19,891 bases of DNA. It comes from Thermoplasmata archaeon. GTDB taxonomy: Archaea; Thermoplasmatota; Thermoplasmata; Lutacidiplasmatales; UBA184. Position 1 is the stretch's first letter. Each line of letters begins with the position of its first letter. This document shows, piece after piece, positions 7,250 through 15,026 of this stretch. Where the stretch lies: positions 1 to 19,891 of the forward strand of contig JAJZGO010000019.1 in NCBI GenBank assembly GCA_021798415.1, given 5' to 3'. The translations under genes were made by a program, and so were the position numbers. The notes beneath the pieces were generated by a model that was not told the origin of the DNA, searched no databases, and worked only from the letters and a program-made list of their open reading frames with translations.

Positions 7250-8452
7250 TCACACCGCGGCGGCGTCGGGGACCGTGGGGATCCGCTCGCCGTCCCAGCC
7301 GAAGAAATGCACGTAGAGCATGCTGTTGACGAGCAGCGCCGCGGCGTACCCGACGAACGGCACCGCGAGCGCGACGTCCTCGATCGCGAACCCCGAGAGG
7401 AGCGTCGCCCCGCTCGCCGAGCCGATGCGGGCGGCCTCGTTCGTGCCGGCCCCCTCCGACCGGTCCTCGTGCGGGAGGCGCCCCATCAGCGCCGCGGTCT
7501 GGGCGGGCAGGGCGGCGACCCGGAGCGCGGGGAGAACGAGGTAGACCGCGAGCGCCCCCACGAACGGGAGGAACGGCATCACCACGGCGAGCGACGCGGC
7601 GGTGAGCCGCGTGCCGACGATCGCCCGGACGAATCCGAACCGCCGGTCGAGCTGGGGCGCGAGGAGGATCGAGAACGAGCCGATCCCGCCGCTGAGCGCG
7701 GCCCACGTCGACATCTCGGGCCGGGGGGTGTCGAAGACGAGCACGAAGAACGGGATCAGGAACGGCGTCAACAGGCCCTGGGAGAAGCCGTTCAGGACCC
7801 CGGTCGCGGTGAACCGTCGGATCACGCGCCGGCTCGAGTCCGCGGGACGTCGACCGCGGGTCACCGGCCGGATCGGGACGAAGAACGCCACGACCACCGA
7901 CCCGAGCGAGAGGAGGAAGGCGAGGAGGAACAGTTCCTCGAGGCTCGCTCCCCCGCCGAGGAGGAGCCCGGCGGTCGCCGACAGGCTCGTGAGGAACGTG
8001 AAGAGGCTGAACCACCGCGTCCGGTTCTCGGAGGGCACGAGGTCGCTCAGGATGGTCGTTTGGAGAGGGAAGGCGGCGCCCCCGACCCCCCCGCCGGCCA
8101 GCGAACCGGTCGCGCTGAACCCTCCGAGGATCGACGCGACGAACATCGTCGGGAGGCTCCACGGCAGGAGAAGGAGCCCGGCAGCGACCGGCAAGAGGCC
8201 GAGCGCGAGCAGGAACGCCGGCCGAAGGGCGACCCGGCTGCCGAGCCGGCCGAACAGGAACGTGAAGGCGGCGGTCGCGAGCGCGCCGGCCGCGAAGACG
8301 CCGCCGAGGACGATCGTGCTCGCGTGGAGCTCCTTGAGGACGAGGTACGGGACGCCGAGGGTGACCATCCCGGCGGCGAGGCCCCTCAAAAGCCGGCTCG
8401 CGAGCAGGAGCCCGAGCCCGTTCGTCCGGGGGTTCCGCTCGGGCTCCGACAT
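7250..8452 (-). CDS. MFS transporter, 400 aa
   Basis: This is a major facilitator superfamily membrane protein of normal length with about 12 hydrophobic segments. A charged loop follows segment 2 (FGRLGSRVALRP), in the usual place of the MFS motif A, and a longer central Arg-rich loop (RPVTRGRRPADSSRRVIRR) separates the two halves. ATG 8452 is chosen because it opens directly onto the first membrane segment and no GTG or ATG lies shortly upstream. The gene follows the three hydroxyproline-pathway enzymes on the same strand after a 125-nt gap. It may import their substrate, but that is inference from position only; export of something else is possible. The gap contains an inverted repeat and a weak AT-rich islet, so the gene may have its own regulated promoter. 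Confidence 0.85.
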   Translation of the reverse strand: MSEPERNPRTNGLGLLLASRLLRGLAAGMVTLGVPYLVLKELHASTIVLGGVFAAGALATAAFTFLFGRLGSRVALRPAFLLALGLLPVAAGLLLLPWSLPTMFVASILGGFSATGSLAGGGVGGAAFPLQTTILSDLVPSENRTRWFSLFTFLTSLSATAGLLLGGGASLEELFLLAFLLSLGSVVVAFFVPIRPVTRGRRPADSSRRVIRRFTATGVLNGFSQGLLTPFLIPFFVLVFDTPRPEMSTWAALSGGIGSFSILLAPQLDRRFGFVRAIVGTRLTAASLAVVMPFLPFVGALAVYLVLPALRVAALPAQTAALMGRLPHEDRSEGAGTNEAARIGSASGATLLSGFAIEDVALAVPFVGYAAALLVNSMLYVHFFGWDGERIPTVPDAAAV

Positions 8453-8495
8453 CGAGAAACCGTCCCGAGCGTCGACGCGATCGCCCGCCGCGGCC

Positions 8496-8526
8496 GACCC
8501 GGGGCGGCGAACGGGAGCCCCGGGTC
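8496..8526 (-). repeat. Inverted repeat upstream of the MFS gene
   Basis: GACCCGGGGC (8496-8505) and GCCCCGGGTC (8517-8526) are perfect 10-bp inverted arms around an 11-nt spacer. They sit in the gap between the DapA-family gene and the MFS gene, just downstream of an AT-rich islet (8528-8537, minus strand CCTTTTC-like). The repeat could be an operator over the transcription start or an RNA hairpin between operon genes. Confidence 0.5.
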
Positions 8527-8577
8527 CAGAAAAGGTATCGGCCCGGCGACCGTCGTCCGATCCGCCCGGAGGCGGCC

Positions 8578-9543
8578 CTACGCCTTCGAGGCGGAGGTCC
8601 GCGTCCGACCGCGGGGCGGCTTCGCCGCCCCCGGACGGGACTCGAGCGCCGCGCGCGTCAGGGCCCGGAGCTCGAGGAGCTCGGCGTCGCAGAGCGGGAG
8701 GCGCGGAGGCCGGACCCGCGCGGAGCCGAGCCCGAGGTCGGACTGGAGGACCTTGATCTCCTGGACGAACTTCGGTCCGGTGTCCCGGCGCAGGAGCGGC
8801 AGGAACCACCGGTAGAGCTCCCACGCCTCGTCCCGTTCGCCGCGCTCGAGGTGGCAGAAGAGGCGTACGGACTCTTCGGGGAACGCGTTCGCGAGACCGG
8901 CGACCCAGCCCACCGCGCCGGCCGCGACGCCCTCGAGGACCGCGTCGTCGAGGCCGACGGCCACCTCGACTCGCTCGCCGAGGAGGGCGCGGATCGCCGC
9001 GATCCGGCGCACGTCCCCGCTCGACTCCTTCACCCCCGTGAGCGTCGAAAGCTCCTCCGCGAGCTCGAGCACCTCGTCGGGCGAGACGTCGGTGCCGTAC
9101 GCCGCCGGGTTGTTGTAGAGCATCCCCGGGACCTCGGTCGCCCGTAGCACGGCGCGGAAGTGTTCGTGCGTCTCGCGCCGGTCCCCCCGGTAGACGTAGG
9201 GCGGGAGGACGAGGAGCCCGCTCGCGCCGGCGGAGACGGCGGACCGGGCGAGGCCGACCGCCTCCGCGGTGCGCGCGGCGCCGATCGCCGCGACGACCGG
9301 GACCCGGGGCCCGGCCGCGGAAACGGCGATGGACACGAGCCGGACCCGCTCCTCGAGCGAGAGCGAGGCGCCTTCCCCCAGGGAGCCGCCGACGACGATC
9401 CCGTCGACCCCGTTCGCCACGAGCCGCGCCACGTGGTCGACCAGCGCCGGTCCGTCGACCTCGAAGTTCGGGTCGAACGGCGTCGTGACCGCGACGAGGA
9501 CCCCTCGCCAGATCGAACGGGGTCGCGTCCGGGGACCGGTCAT
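8578..9543 (-). CDS. DapA-family lyase, probable 1-pyrroline-4-hydroxy-2-carboxylate deaminase, 321 aa
   Basis: This is a class I (Schiff-base) TIM-barrel enzyme of the dihydrodipicolinate synthase/N-acetylneuraminate lyase superfamily. The catalytic Lys172 is in TGVKESSG and the assisting Tyr143 is in PGMLYNNPAAYG. The pyruvate-binding loop reads GGSLGEGASLS (about 52-62) instead of the G(T/S)TGE of true DapA, so lysine biosynthesis is unlikely. It follows an FAD oxidoreductase and a proline racemase-family epimerase. I therefore infer the deaminase step of 4-hydroxyproline breakdown, which converts pyrroline-4-hydroxy-2-carboxylate to 2-oxoglutarate semialdehyde and ammonia. A sugar-acid aldolase of the same family is the main alternative. 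The ATG starts 5 nt after the previous stop with a GAGGAAG ribosome site. The C-terminus is an Arg/Lys-rich tail. Confidence 0.85.
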   Translation of the reverse strand: MTGPRTRPRSIWRGVLVAVTTPFDPNFEVDGPALVDHVARLVANGVDGIVVGGSLGEGASLSLEERVRLVSIAVSAAGPRVPVVAAIGAARTAEAVGLARSAVSAGASGLLVLPPYVYRGDRRETHEHFRAVLRATEVPGMLYNNPAAYGTDVSPDEVLELAEELSTLTGVKESSGDVRRIAAIRALLGERVEVAVGLDDAVLEGVAAGAVGWVAGLANAFPEESVRLFCHLERGERDEAWELYRWFLPLLRRDTGPKFVQEIKVLQSDLGLGSARVRPPRLPLCDAELLELRALTRAALESRPGAAKPPRGRTRTSASKA

Positions 9544-9548
9544 CTTCC

Positions 9549-10697
9549 TCACGTCGGCGGGCCGTCGGGCCCGGGGACCCGACGCGCATCCGGCAGATAG
9601 GGTGTGGGGGAGAGCGCCGGTGGTCGGCCGAGGAGGAGGTCGACGAGCAGCCGACCGGTGCCGAGCGATGCGGTGATCCCGAGGCCCTCGTGCCCGGCGG
9701 CGACCCAGAGGTCGTCCCCGCCCGGTAGGGGGCCGATCCACGGCAGGTGGTCCGGGGTCGCCGGACGGAGGCCGCTCCAGGCCGCGACCGTCGTCCGCGA
9801 ACCGAGGAGGGGGGCGAAGTCGAGCGCGCGCCGCCGCAGGCGCTCGGTGACCGCGGGGTCGACGCTCGTGTCCGTCGCCCCCCACTCGCGCGACGCCCCG
9901 AGGAGCACGGTCCCGCCGGGTTCGGGCTGAGCATTGAAGACGACGCTCACCGGGTCGGGAGCGCCGACGCTCTCGCGGTAACCGAGCTCGACCAGCTGGT
10001 GGTGGATCGGCACTCCCGGAACGCCGAGGCGGACGAGGGTCCCCTTGCGCGGAGCGATCGGGACCTGAGGCGAGAGCCGGGGCGCGTCGACCCCGGCGGC
10101 GTTCACGATGCGACGCGCCCGTAGCGCGGGCCCGGAGACTGTCTCGATCGTCCCCGCGGTGAGCCGAAGGACCGGCCGATGAGCGAGGACGCGCGCCCCG
10201 TGCTCCTCGGCCCGGGCGAGGAGGGCCCGTGTCGCCTCCGCCGGCACGAGGAGGGCGTCCTCGGGCACGAGGAGGCCTCCCGCGAGGCCCGAGCGCAGGG
10301 CCGGTTCCTCGCGGGCGAGGAACGTGGCATCGACCATCTCCGCCGGTATCCCGTGGCGCCGCAGCCCGTCCCGCCGGGCCTCCGCCCGCGCGAGGTCGTC
10401 CGGGGTCGCCGCGACCCAGAGCGTGCCGGCCGCACGGTAGCCGACCGCTGCCGGGAGCGACGGCGCGAGCTCTTGCCAGAGCCGCTGGGAGTATCGGGCG
10501 AGGAGCAGAGCGGGCTCGGAGCGATCGAGGGCGACCACGTGGCCCATCCCCGCCCCCGTCGTCCCTCCGGCCGGTTCCCGCGCCTCCACGACGACGACCG
10601 AGAGCCCCTCCCGGGCCGCCCAGTACGCGCACGACGCCCCGACGATCCCCGCGCCGACGATCCCGACATCGAACGGGGCGTCGCTCACGGGGGCCAT
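9549..10697 (-). CDS. FAD-dependent amine oxidoreductase (DAO family), probable D-hydroxyproline dehydrogenase, 382 aa
   Basis: This flavoenzyme belongs to the D-amino acid oxidase/glycine oxidase fold. The N-terminal dinucleotide-binding motif GAGIVG (residues 15-20) ends its second strand at Glu38. The C-terminal FAD-contacting part reads GLRPATPDHLPWIGP and GHEGLGITASLGTGRLL, both typical of the family. Between the epimerase and DapA-family genes the natural role is oxidation of cis-4-hydroxy-D-proline to the pyrroline imino acid. D-proline or sarcosine oxidation cannot be excluded. ATG 10697 overlaps the epimerase stop by 13 nt. An alternative GTG at 10688 (codon 4) would give the GTGA overlap used elsewhere in the window, so the start is uncertain by three residues. 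No membrane anchor is visible; the electron acceptor is unknown. Confidence 0.85.
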   Translation of the reverse strand: MAPVSDAPFDVGIVGAGIVGASCAYWAAREGLSVVVVEAREPAGGTTGAGMGHVVALDRSEPALLLARYSQRLWQELAPSLPAAVGYRAAGTLWVAATPDDLARAEARRDGLRRHGIPAEMVDATFLAREEPALRSGLAGGLLVPEDALLVPAEATRALLARAEEHGARVLAHRPVLRLTAGTIETVSGPALRARRIVNAAGVDAPRLSPQVPIAPRKGTLVRLGVPGVPIHHQLVELGYRESVGAPDPVSVVFNAQPEPGGTVLLGASREWGATDTSVDPAVTERLRRRALDFAPLLGSRTTVAAWSGLRPATPDHLPWIGPLPGGDDLWVAAGHEGLGITASLGTGRLLVDLLLGRPPALSPTPYLPDARRVPGPDGPPT

Positions 10698-11623
10698 CCC
10701 GAGCGGAACGGGTCCGCGTCGTCGAAGAGGAGTTCGGTCTCGGCGGTCACGTACGCCGCGCCCGTGATCGAGGGCCGAACGCCGTCCGGGCCGGGCTCCG
10801 CCGTCGCCTCGAAGACGGTGCCGAGGATCCCCTCCTGGCGCCAGACGTCGCCGACGCGAAACGTCCCGTCGGCGACCTCGCAGGCGATCCGGGCGCTCGT
10901 GCCGGTCCCGCAGGGGGAGCGGTCGAACGCGTCGCCCGGACAGAGTACGAAGTTGCGGCTATCGTTCGCGGGGTCGAAGGGGGGTCCCGAGACCTCGATG
11001 TGGTCGATCCGGGCGCCGCCCGTGCCGGTCACGCCCGCGGACCAAAGGGCGTCTCGGACGGCCCGGCAGAACGCCGTGAGGCGCGGCGCGTTCTCCACCC
11101 GCAGCTCGCACGGCGCTTCGCGAACCAGGTAGAACCAGTTGCCGCCCCAAGCGACATCCCCGACGACCGCCCCGTGACCGGGAACGGCGATCGCGACGGA
11201 CCCCCGGGTGCGGTGGCTCGCGACGTTGCGGACGGTGACGCGACCGTCCCGGCGCAGCTCTGCCTCGACGGTCCCGACCGGCGTGTCGATCGAGTGGTGG
11301 CCGGCGCCGATGCGGCCGAGGTGGGCCAGGGTCGCCACGAGGCCGATCGTGCCATGGCCGCACATCCCGAGTCCGCCGACGTTGTTGAAGAAGATCGCCC
11401 CCGCGGTGCGACCAGGGTGGTCGGGGGGGACGAGCAGGGCGCCGACCAGGACGTCGGAGCCCCGGGGTTCGGTGACCACCGCGCGGCGGAAGTCGCCGTG
11501 CTCCCGAAGGAAGCGCTCCCGTCGAGTCGCGAGGGACCCGTCGCCGAGCGGGGGTGCCCCCTCGATGACCACGCGGGTCGGTTCGCCGGCCGTGTGCGAG
11601 TCGACCACCCGGACGCGCTGCAC
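10685..11623 (-). CDS. Proline racemase-family protein, probable 4-hydroxyproline 2-epimerase, 312 aa
   Basis: This enzyme inverts C-alpha of trans-4-hydroxy-L-proline to cis-4-hydroxy-D-proline, without a cofactor, using two cysteines as acid/base pair. Both are present: Cys88 in GMCGHG and Cys238 in SPCGTGTSA. That argues against the trans-3-hydroxyproline dehydratases, which lack one of them. DVAWGGNWFYLV (about 156-167) matches what I recall of hydroxyproline epimerases rather than true proline racemases. Length is normal. It starts the catabolic cluster with GTG 11623 behind a GGAGGGAG ribosome site. Its stop overlaps the next gene. The 67-nt gap to ksgA holds a 6-bp hairpin (11644-11659) and only a weak AT-rich spot, so the promoter of the cluster is unclear; read-through from the ksgA operon is possible. 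Confidence 0.9.
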   Translation of the reverse strand: MQRVRVVDSHTAGEPTRVVIEGAPPLGDGSLATRRERFLREHGDFRRAVVTEPRGSDVLVGALLVPPDHPGRTAGAIFFNNVGGLGMCGHGTIGLVATLAHLGRIGAGHHSIDTPVGTVEAELRRDGRVTVRNVASHRTRGSVAIAVPGHGAVVGDVAWGGNWFYLVREAPCELRVENAPRLTAFCRAVRDALWSAGVTGTGGARIDHIEVSGPPFDPANDSRNFVLCPGDAFDRSPCGTGTSARIACEVADGTFRVGDVWRQEGILGTVFEATAEPGPDGVRPSITGAAYVTAETELLFDDADPFRSGWPP

Positions 11624-11643
11624 CGCTCGCTCCCTCCGCCGGA

Positions 11644-11659
11644 CCGGCCGAGGGGCCGG
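11644..11659. repeat. Short hairpin-forming inverted repeat between ksgA and the epimerase gene
   Basis: CCGGCC and GGCCGG (11644-11649 and 11654-11659) pair around the 4-nt loop GAGG. The hairpin lies between the ksgA stop and the start of the hydroxyproline cluster. It may be a weak terminator or a structure in the leader. Such short GC palindromes are common at this base composition. Confidence 0.3.
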
Positions 11660-11690
11660 GCCACGGGCCGGGAGGACGTCGGCCCGTGCC

Positions 11691-12605
11691 TTAGGGTTTC
11701 GCCCGGGGCGGGCCGGACCGCGGAGGGCGCTTTAGGACGCGGGCCATCGCGAAGTAGTCGGACGGGGAAAGGGTCTCGGGCCTCCGGGTCGCCCAGTCGT
11801 CGGGCCAGCCCGCGCGCTCGGCGAGCCGCCGCGCCGCGTCGCGGTCGCCCGCGACGCGGGGGAGCAGGTTCCCGAGCTGCTTGCGGCGCGAGGAGAACAG
11901 CGTGCGAACCATCGCTTCGAGGTCGGCGACCGACGGGACCGGGAGCTCGCCCGTCCGCGCGACGAGGACGACCAGCCGGCTCTCGACCTCGGGACGGGGG
12001 GCGAACGCGTCGGCGCCGACGGTGCGGAACAGCTCGACGTCGCCGTACAGCCGGGCGAAGATCGACAGTCGCCCGTACGCCTTAGACCCCGGGGGCGCCG
12101 CGAGGCGGTCCGCGACTTCGCGCTGGACGAGCGCGACGATCCGGGGGACGCGTCGTTCGAGGAGACGCACTAGGATCGGGGTCGCGACCGAGTAGGGGAG
12201 GTTCCCGATCGCGCAGTCGACGGACGGCAGCTCGACCTCGAGGGCGTCGCCGGTCACGACCCGCACTCGGGAGCCGAACGTCGTGCGGAGGAAACCCGCG
12301 AGCCGCGGGTCGCGCTCGAGGACGGTGATCGGCGCGAGGCCGCGCCGGACGAGCGCGGCCGTGAGCGCCCCGAGGCCACCGCCCACCTCGAGCACCGGCC
12401 GACCCGGCGACACTTCGGTCAGCGCCGCCTCCGCGTCGGCGACGAACGCGTCGGTGAGGAACGACTGGCCCCAGATCTTCGAGGGTCGGACGCCGAGCGC
12501 GCGGAGGGCGGCGGCGACCTCGGCCGCCCCCTCGGGGACGCGGACGGCCGGAGGGGCCCGGCCGCTACGACTCGAGGACGAAGAGCCGGTACTTGTCGTC
12601 GACAC
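11691..12605 (-). CDS. ksgA: 16S rRNA dimethyladenosine transferase KsgA/Dim1, 304 aa
   Basis: This SAM-dependent methyltransferase dimethylates the two adjacent adenosines near the 3' end of 16S rRNA during small-subunit maturation. Visible are GQSFLTD (46-52, the GQ.FL start of the domain), SAM motif I VLEVGGGLGALT (71-82), the acidic end of the next strand ERDP (97-100), GDAL (119-122) and the catalytic NLPY (135-138). The C-terminal domain has FSSRRKQL, typical of the family. The GTG start at 12605 overlaps the DUF655 gene by 41 nt. The first roughly 25 residues are Ser/Pro-rich and mostly encoded in the overlap. No later ATG, GTG or TTG precedes the conserved domain. It is the last gene of the pus10 operon. 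Confidence 0.95.
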   Translation of the reverse strand: MSTTSTGSSSSSRSGRAPPAVRVPEGAAEVAAALRALGVRPSKIWGQSFLTDAFVADAEAALTEVSPGRPVLEVGGGLGALTAALVRRGLAPITVLERDPRLAGFLRTTFGSRVRVVTGDALEVELPSVDCAIGNLPYSVATPILVRLLERRVPRIVALVQREVADRLAAPPGSKAYGRLSIFARLYGDVELFRTVGADAFAPRPEVESRLVVLVARTGELPVPSVADLEAMVRTLFSSRRKQLGNLLPRVAGDRDAARRLAERAGWPDDWATRRPETLSPSDYFAMARVLKRPPRSGPPRAKP

Positions 12606-13113
12606 CGCTCAGTTCCTGCTCGATACGGCCGGCGATGAGCCGCTCGGGGCTCTTCAGGTGCAGGCGGGCCTCGATATCGGCAAAGCTCGCGAACGGCGAG
12701 CGCCGGCGCTCGTCGACGATCTGCTGCATCGTCTTCTTCCCGATGCCGGGCAGGAGCTCGAGCAGGTGGAACCGCCGCGAGACCGCCGGGGCCTCGTTGA
12801 AGAACCTTAGGAACCGCGCCGGATTGGCGCGGACGATCGCCTCGAGCGCGGGCGCGAGCTCGGTCCGCGCCGCGACCGTCAGCTCGTCGTAGGAGACCCG
12901 TCTCCGCACGTGGTCGACCGGCGGGGGGACGCTCGCGATCGGGACGAGCGGGACGCGCGTGCCCGCGACGAGCGGGACGTTCGGACGGGGGATCAGCTCG
13001 AGGAGCTTGAGCTCGTCCTCACCGACCGCGAGGGCGATCGGCTCCCGGCGGAACCCGCGCTCGGTCTGCCGACCGGTCGGCAGGTAGTCGAGCACGTAGG
13101 CGTAGTTCTCCAT
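12565..13113 (-). CDS. DUF655 family protein with helix-hairpin-helix, 182 aa
   Basis: This is an archaeal protein of unknown exact role that is regularly found beside rpoF, rpl21e and ksgA. It begins with MENYAYVLDYLPTGR, the family's typical opening. An OB/S1-like beta-rich part follows (about residues 20-70, with PLVAGTRVPLV and VDHVRRRVSYDELT), and then a helix-hairpin-helix part around LLELLPGIGKKTMQQIVDERR (about 117-137). The end is DKYRLFVLES. The fold suggests nucleic-acid binding, and the context points to rRNA or ribosome maturation; both are inference. ATG 13113 follows GGGGAA and lies 18 nt after the rpoF stop. Its 3' end overlaps ksgA by 41 nt, implying translational coupling. 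Confidence 0.9.
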   Translation of the reverse strand: MENYAYVLDYLPTGRQTERGFRREPIALAVGEDELKLLELIPRPNVPLVAGTRVPLVPIASVPPPVDHVRRRVSYDELTVAARTELAPALEAIVRANPARFLRFFNEAPAVSRRFHLLELLPGIGKKTMQQIVDERRRSPFASFADIEARLHLKSPERLIAGRIEQELSGVDDKYRLFVLES

Positions 13114-13131
13114 GGGTTCCCCGACGACGGC

Positions 13132-13446
13132 TCATCGATGGTGTGCGACGATCTCGAGGAGGCGGGTGACCTGCTCCTCGTCCAGGGCCACCCGTTCCTT
13201 CGAGAAGAGCAGTCGGATCTCCTCGGGGTACTCCGGCATGCAGTCGGCGATCTTCACCGCGAGCACGGCGTCGACGAACGGCAGCGTCCGCAGCTCCTCG
13301 ATGAGCTTGTCGGTCGCCGCGCTCGTGAGCCGGGCGAACTGCTCGGCGTGCTGGTGGGCGAGGCCCGCCTCGCGGGGCAGCGTGCGGCGGGCGGCCTCCT
13401 CCGTGAGGAGGTCCCTCACCCGGGCGAGGGAGACCGGGTCAGGCAT
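13132..13446 (-). CDS. rpoF: DNA-directed RNA polymerase subunit F (Rpb4 homologue), 104 aa
   Basis: RpoF pairs with RpoE (Rpb7) to form the stalk of archaeal RNA polymerase, which assists initiation, elongation and termination. The sequence is a small acidic helical protein with an HRDC-like C-terminal part, ending LLFSKERVALDEEQVTRLLEIVAHH. The family's FVD and PEEIR stretches are present (FVDAVLAVKIADCMPEYPEEIR). I chose ATG 13446 because a GAGGAG ribosome site sits about 5 nt upstream and it overlaps the L21e stop by 8 nt. A GTG six codons earlier (13464) is less likely. Length is close to other archaeal RpoF proteins. Confidence 0.9.
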   Translation of the reverse strand: MPDPVSLARVRDLLTEEAARRTLPREAGLAHQHAEQFARLTSAATDKLIEELRTLPFVDAVLAVKIADCMPEYPEEIRLLFSKERVALDEEQVTRLLEIVAHHR

Positions 13447-13753
13447 CGCTCCTCGGGGTCCCACCGGCGGGGATGAGGTGGATGGGCGTCGCGATGAGCT
13501 CCTTGCGCTTGCCGCCGTCGAGGAACTCGATGCGGTAGGCCCGGCCGCGCTTCCCGACGACGGTGCAGGTGCGGCCCTGGTAGCGCGGGTGGGGCTGGCC
13601 GTGCGGGTCGGACGGCTCGATGCGGACCATCACTTTCTGTCCGACGGCGAACTCCCGCAGGAACCGGGTCACCGGCGGAAGCCCGCGCTCGCGTACCTTC
13701 TTGGTGAACGTCCCGCGGGAACGCGAGCGGAACCCCTTCGAACTCTTGACCAT
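13439..13753 (-). CDS. rpl21e: 50S ribosomal protein L21e, 104 aa
   Basis: This is an archaeal/eukaryotic large-subunit ribosomal protein. It has the expected basic N-terminus (MVKSSKGFRSRSRGTF), then PVTRFLREFAVGQKVMVRIEPSDPHGQPHPRYQGRTCTVVGKRGRAY as an SH3-like barrel, and a C-terminus with RKELIATPIHLIP. Length is normal. The ATG lies 12 nt after the pus10 stop, and the gap contains AGGAGAAG as a ribosome site. It overlaps rpoF by 8 nt. Confidence 0.95.
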   Translation of the reverse strand: MVKSSKGFRSRSRGTFTKKVRERGLPPVTRFLREFAVGQKVMVRIEPSDPHGQPHPRYQGRTCTVVGKRGRAYRIEFLDGGKRKELIATPIHLIPAGGTPRSDA

Positions 13754-13765
13754 CGATCTTCTCCT

Positions 13766-15004
13766 TTACCCTTCGGAATCGTGGATCTCCGTGACGTCGA
13801 GGAACTCGACCTTCAGCGGCACTCCGACCAGCCCCGCGAGGCTCGGTTCGGTACGTCCTCCATCTCCCTCGACCCACTCCTTGACGTACGTGCCGGCTTC
13901 GGTCCTGATCTCGAGCGTGAACCGGCCGTCGCTCGCCTCCGCGACTCGGGCAGCGACGACCCGACGCGTGCGCACGCGGTCGGAGCGCCGATGCGCGACG
14001 CGCGTGGGCGTGCGCTGGGCGATCGCTCGACCGAGCGCGAGGAGAAGCGCCTCATTAACTTTTGCCACCGGGACCTCCCCCTCGACCCCCACGCGGTAGC
14101 TCTTCTCGGGAGCCGCTTCCTTCACGCGGACGACGTCCCGGGCGTTCGCCGGGGCGACGTCGAGGACCTCGACGCGCCCCGCCGCGTCCCGGGCGAGGGT
14201 CGCCGCGAGGGCGCCGAGGTCGAGCGACCGCACGTGCGGGCGCACGACCTCGAGGACGAACGGGCGGCCCCGGCCGAGCATCCGCGCGTCGATGTCCTCG
14301 CGACCCATCCCGTGGAACCGGCTTCCCCCCTCGGCGCCGGCCGCCGTGAGGAACGGTGCGGCCACGATCTCCTCGACGCTCGTCGGGTAGGTCTTCCCCG
14401 TCCCGCCGCAGGCATCGCACCCCCGCCCGCGGCACCGTCGGCACGGCCACCGGGTCTGGGGGAGCGTTCGGTCGAGCTTGCGGTAGCGCCCCTGGACGTA
14501 GACCGGAAGGACGGTGAGCTCGACCCGGCCGACGGGGAGGTCGGCGAGGAAGACGAGGTCGGGGTCGTCCGGCCCCCCGGACGCTCCCGTCCGCTTCTCG
14601 AGGAGCTTGCCGAGCTCGCGGTTGAACGCCGAGCGGATGCTCTCGCCCCACTCGGTACCGACCTCGGTCCAGAGCGCCTCCTCGCGCGCGAGACGCTCGG
14701 GGTCCCACCGGGAGCCGCACGTGAACCGGTGCCACTCGAACCCTTCGGCGGCCCGGACCGACCGGTCGGCCCAGGTCCCGAGCCGCGAGAAGACGCCACC
14801 GCAGACCGAGCAGTCGTCGTCGGCCGCCGGCGGGGCGGCGCCGAGCGCGGCGACGAGGCGGTCGGCCCGCTCGGGGTTCGTGAGCCCGTGCCCGAGCCGT
14901 CCGAAGAGCCGACCGAAGCACTCGCGGCAGAGCGGACGGCCGACCGCCCGCCGGGCCACGTCGAGCGCCGTGCCGTCGGGAGCGAACGTCGTCGCGAGCG
15001 CCAC
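13766..15004 (-). CDS. pus10: tRNA pseudouridine synthase Pus10, 412 aa
   Basis: Pus10 makes pseudouridine 54 and/or 55 in the T-loop of archaeal tRNAs. The N-terminal THUMP-containing region carries zinc-type cysteines (Cys26/Cys29 in LCRECF and Cys65/Cys68 in CSVCGG). The catalytic domain has GMGREDIDARMLGRGRPFV (about 232-250); the catalytic aspartate should be in REDID (Asp237/Asp239, most likely the second). A notable CxxC pair, CRRCRGRGCDACGGTG (188-203), sits just before the catalytic motif. The C-terminal part contains YVKEWVEGDGGRTEPSLA as expected. It heads the operon pus10 - rpl21e - rpoF - DUF655 - ksgA. GTG 15004 has no Shine-Dalgarno site and lies 27 nt after a TATA-like islet, so the mRNA is probably leaderless. 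Confidence 0.93.
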   Translation of the reverse strand: MALATTFAPDGTALDVARRAVGRPLCRECFGRLFGRLGHGLTNPERADRLVAALGAAPPAADDDCSVCGGVFSRLGTWADRSVRAAEGFEWHRFTCGSRWDPERLAREEALWTEVGTEWGESIRSAFNRELGKLLEKRTGASGGPDDPDLVFLADLPVGRVELTVLPVYVQGRYRKLDRTLPQTRWPCRRCRGRGCDACGGTGKTYPTSVEEIVAAPFLTAAGAEGGSRFHGMGREDIDARMLGRGRPFVLEVVRPHVRSLDLGALAATLARDAAGRVEVLDVAPANARDVVRVKEAAPEKSYRVGVEGEVPVAKVNEALLLALGRAIAQRTPTRVAHRRSDRVRTRRVVAARVAEASDGRFTLEIRTEAGTYVKEWVEGDGGRTEPSLAGLVGVPLKVEFLDVTEIHDSEG

Positions 15005-15026
15005 GATCGTCGGACCCGCGCCGCGG

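Noticed and set aside
5552..8815. Long plus-strand open frames opposite the thermosome and MFS genes (436 and 620 codons)
   Set aside because: They are antisense shadows of firmly identified genes, with repetitive charged composition and no promoter or ribosome site of their own.
8578..9543. Dihydrodipicolinate synthase for lysine biosynthesis
   Set aside because: The substrate loop is GSLGE rather than the GTTGE type, and the neighbours are hydroxyproline-type enzymes rather than lysine genes.
7250..9934. 894-codon minus-strand frame that could be read as a fusion of the MFS transporter with a large N-terminal region
   Set aside because: The N-terminal part is an out-of-frame reading of the DapA-family and FAD oxidoreductase genes and is Arg/Gly/Pro-rich nonsense. 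The real MFS protein begins at ATG 8452.
8578..10632. 684-codon frame suggesting an N-terminal extension of the DapA-family enzyme
   Set aside because: The upstream portion is a shifted reading of the FAD oxidoreductase gene. ATG 9543 has a ribosome site and begins at the usual place for the family.
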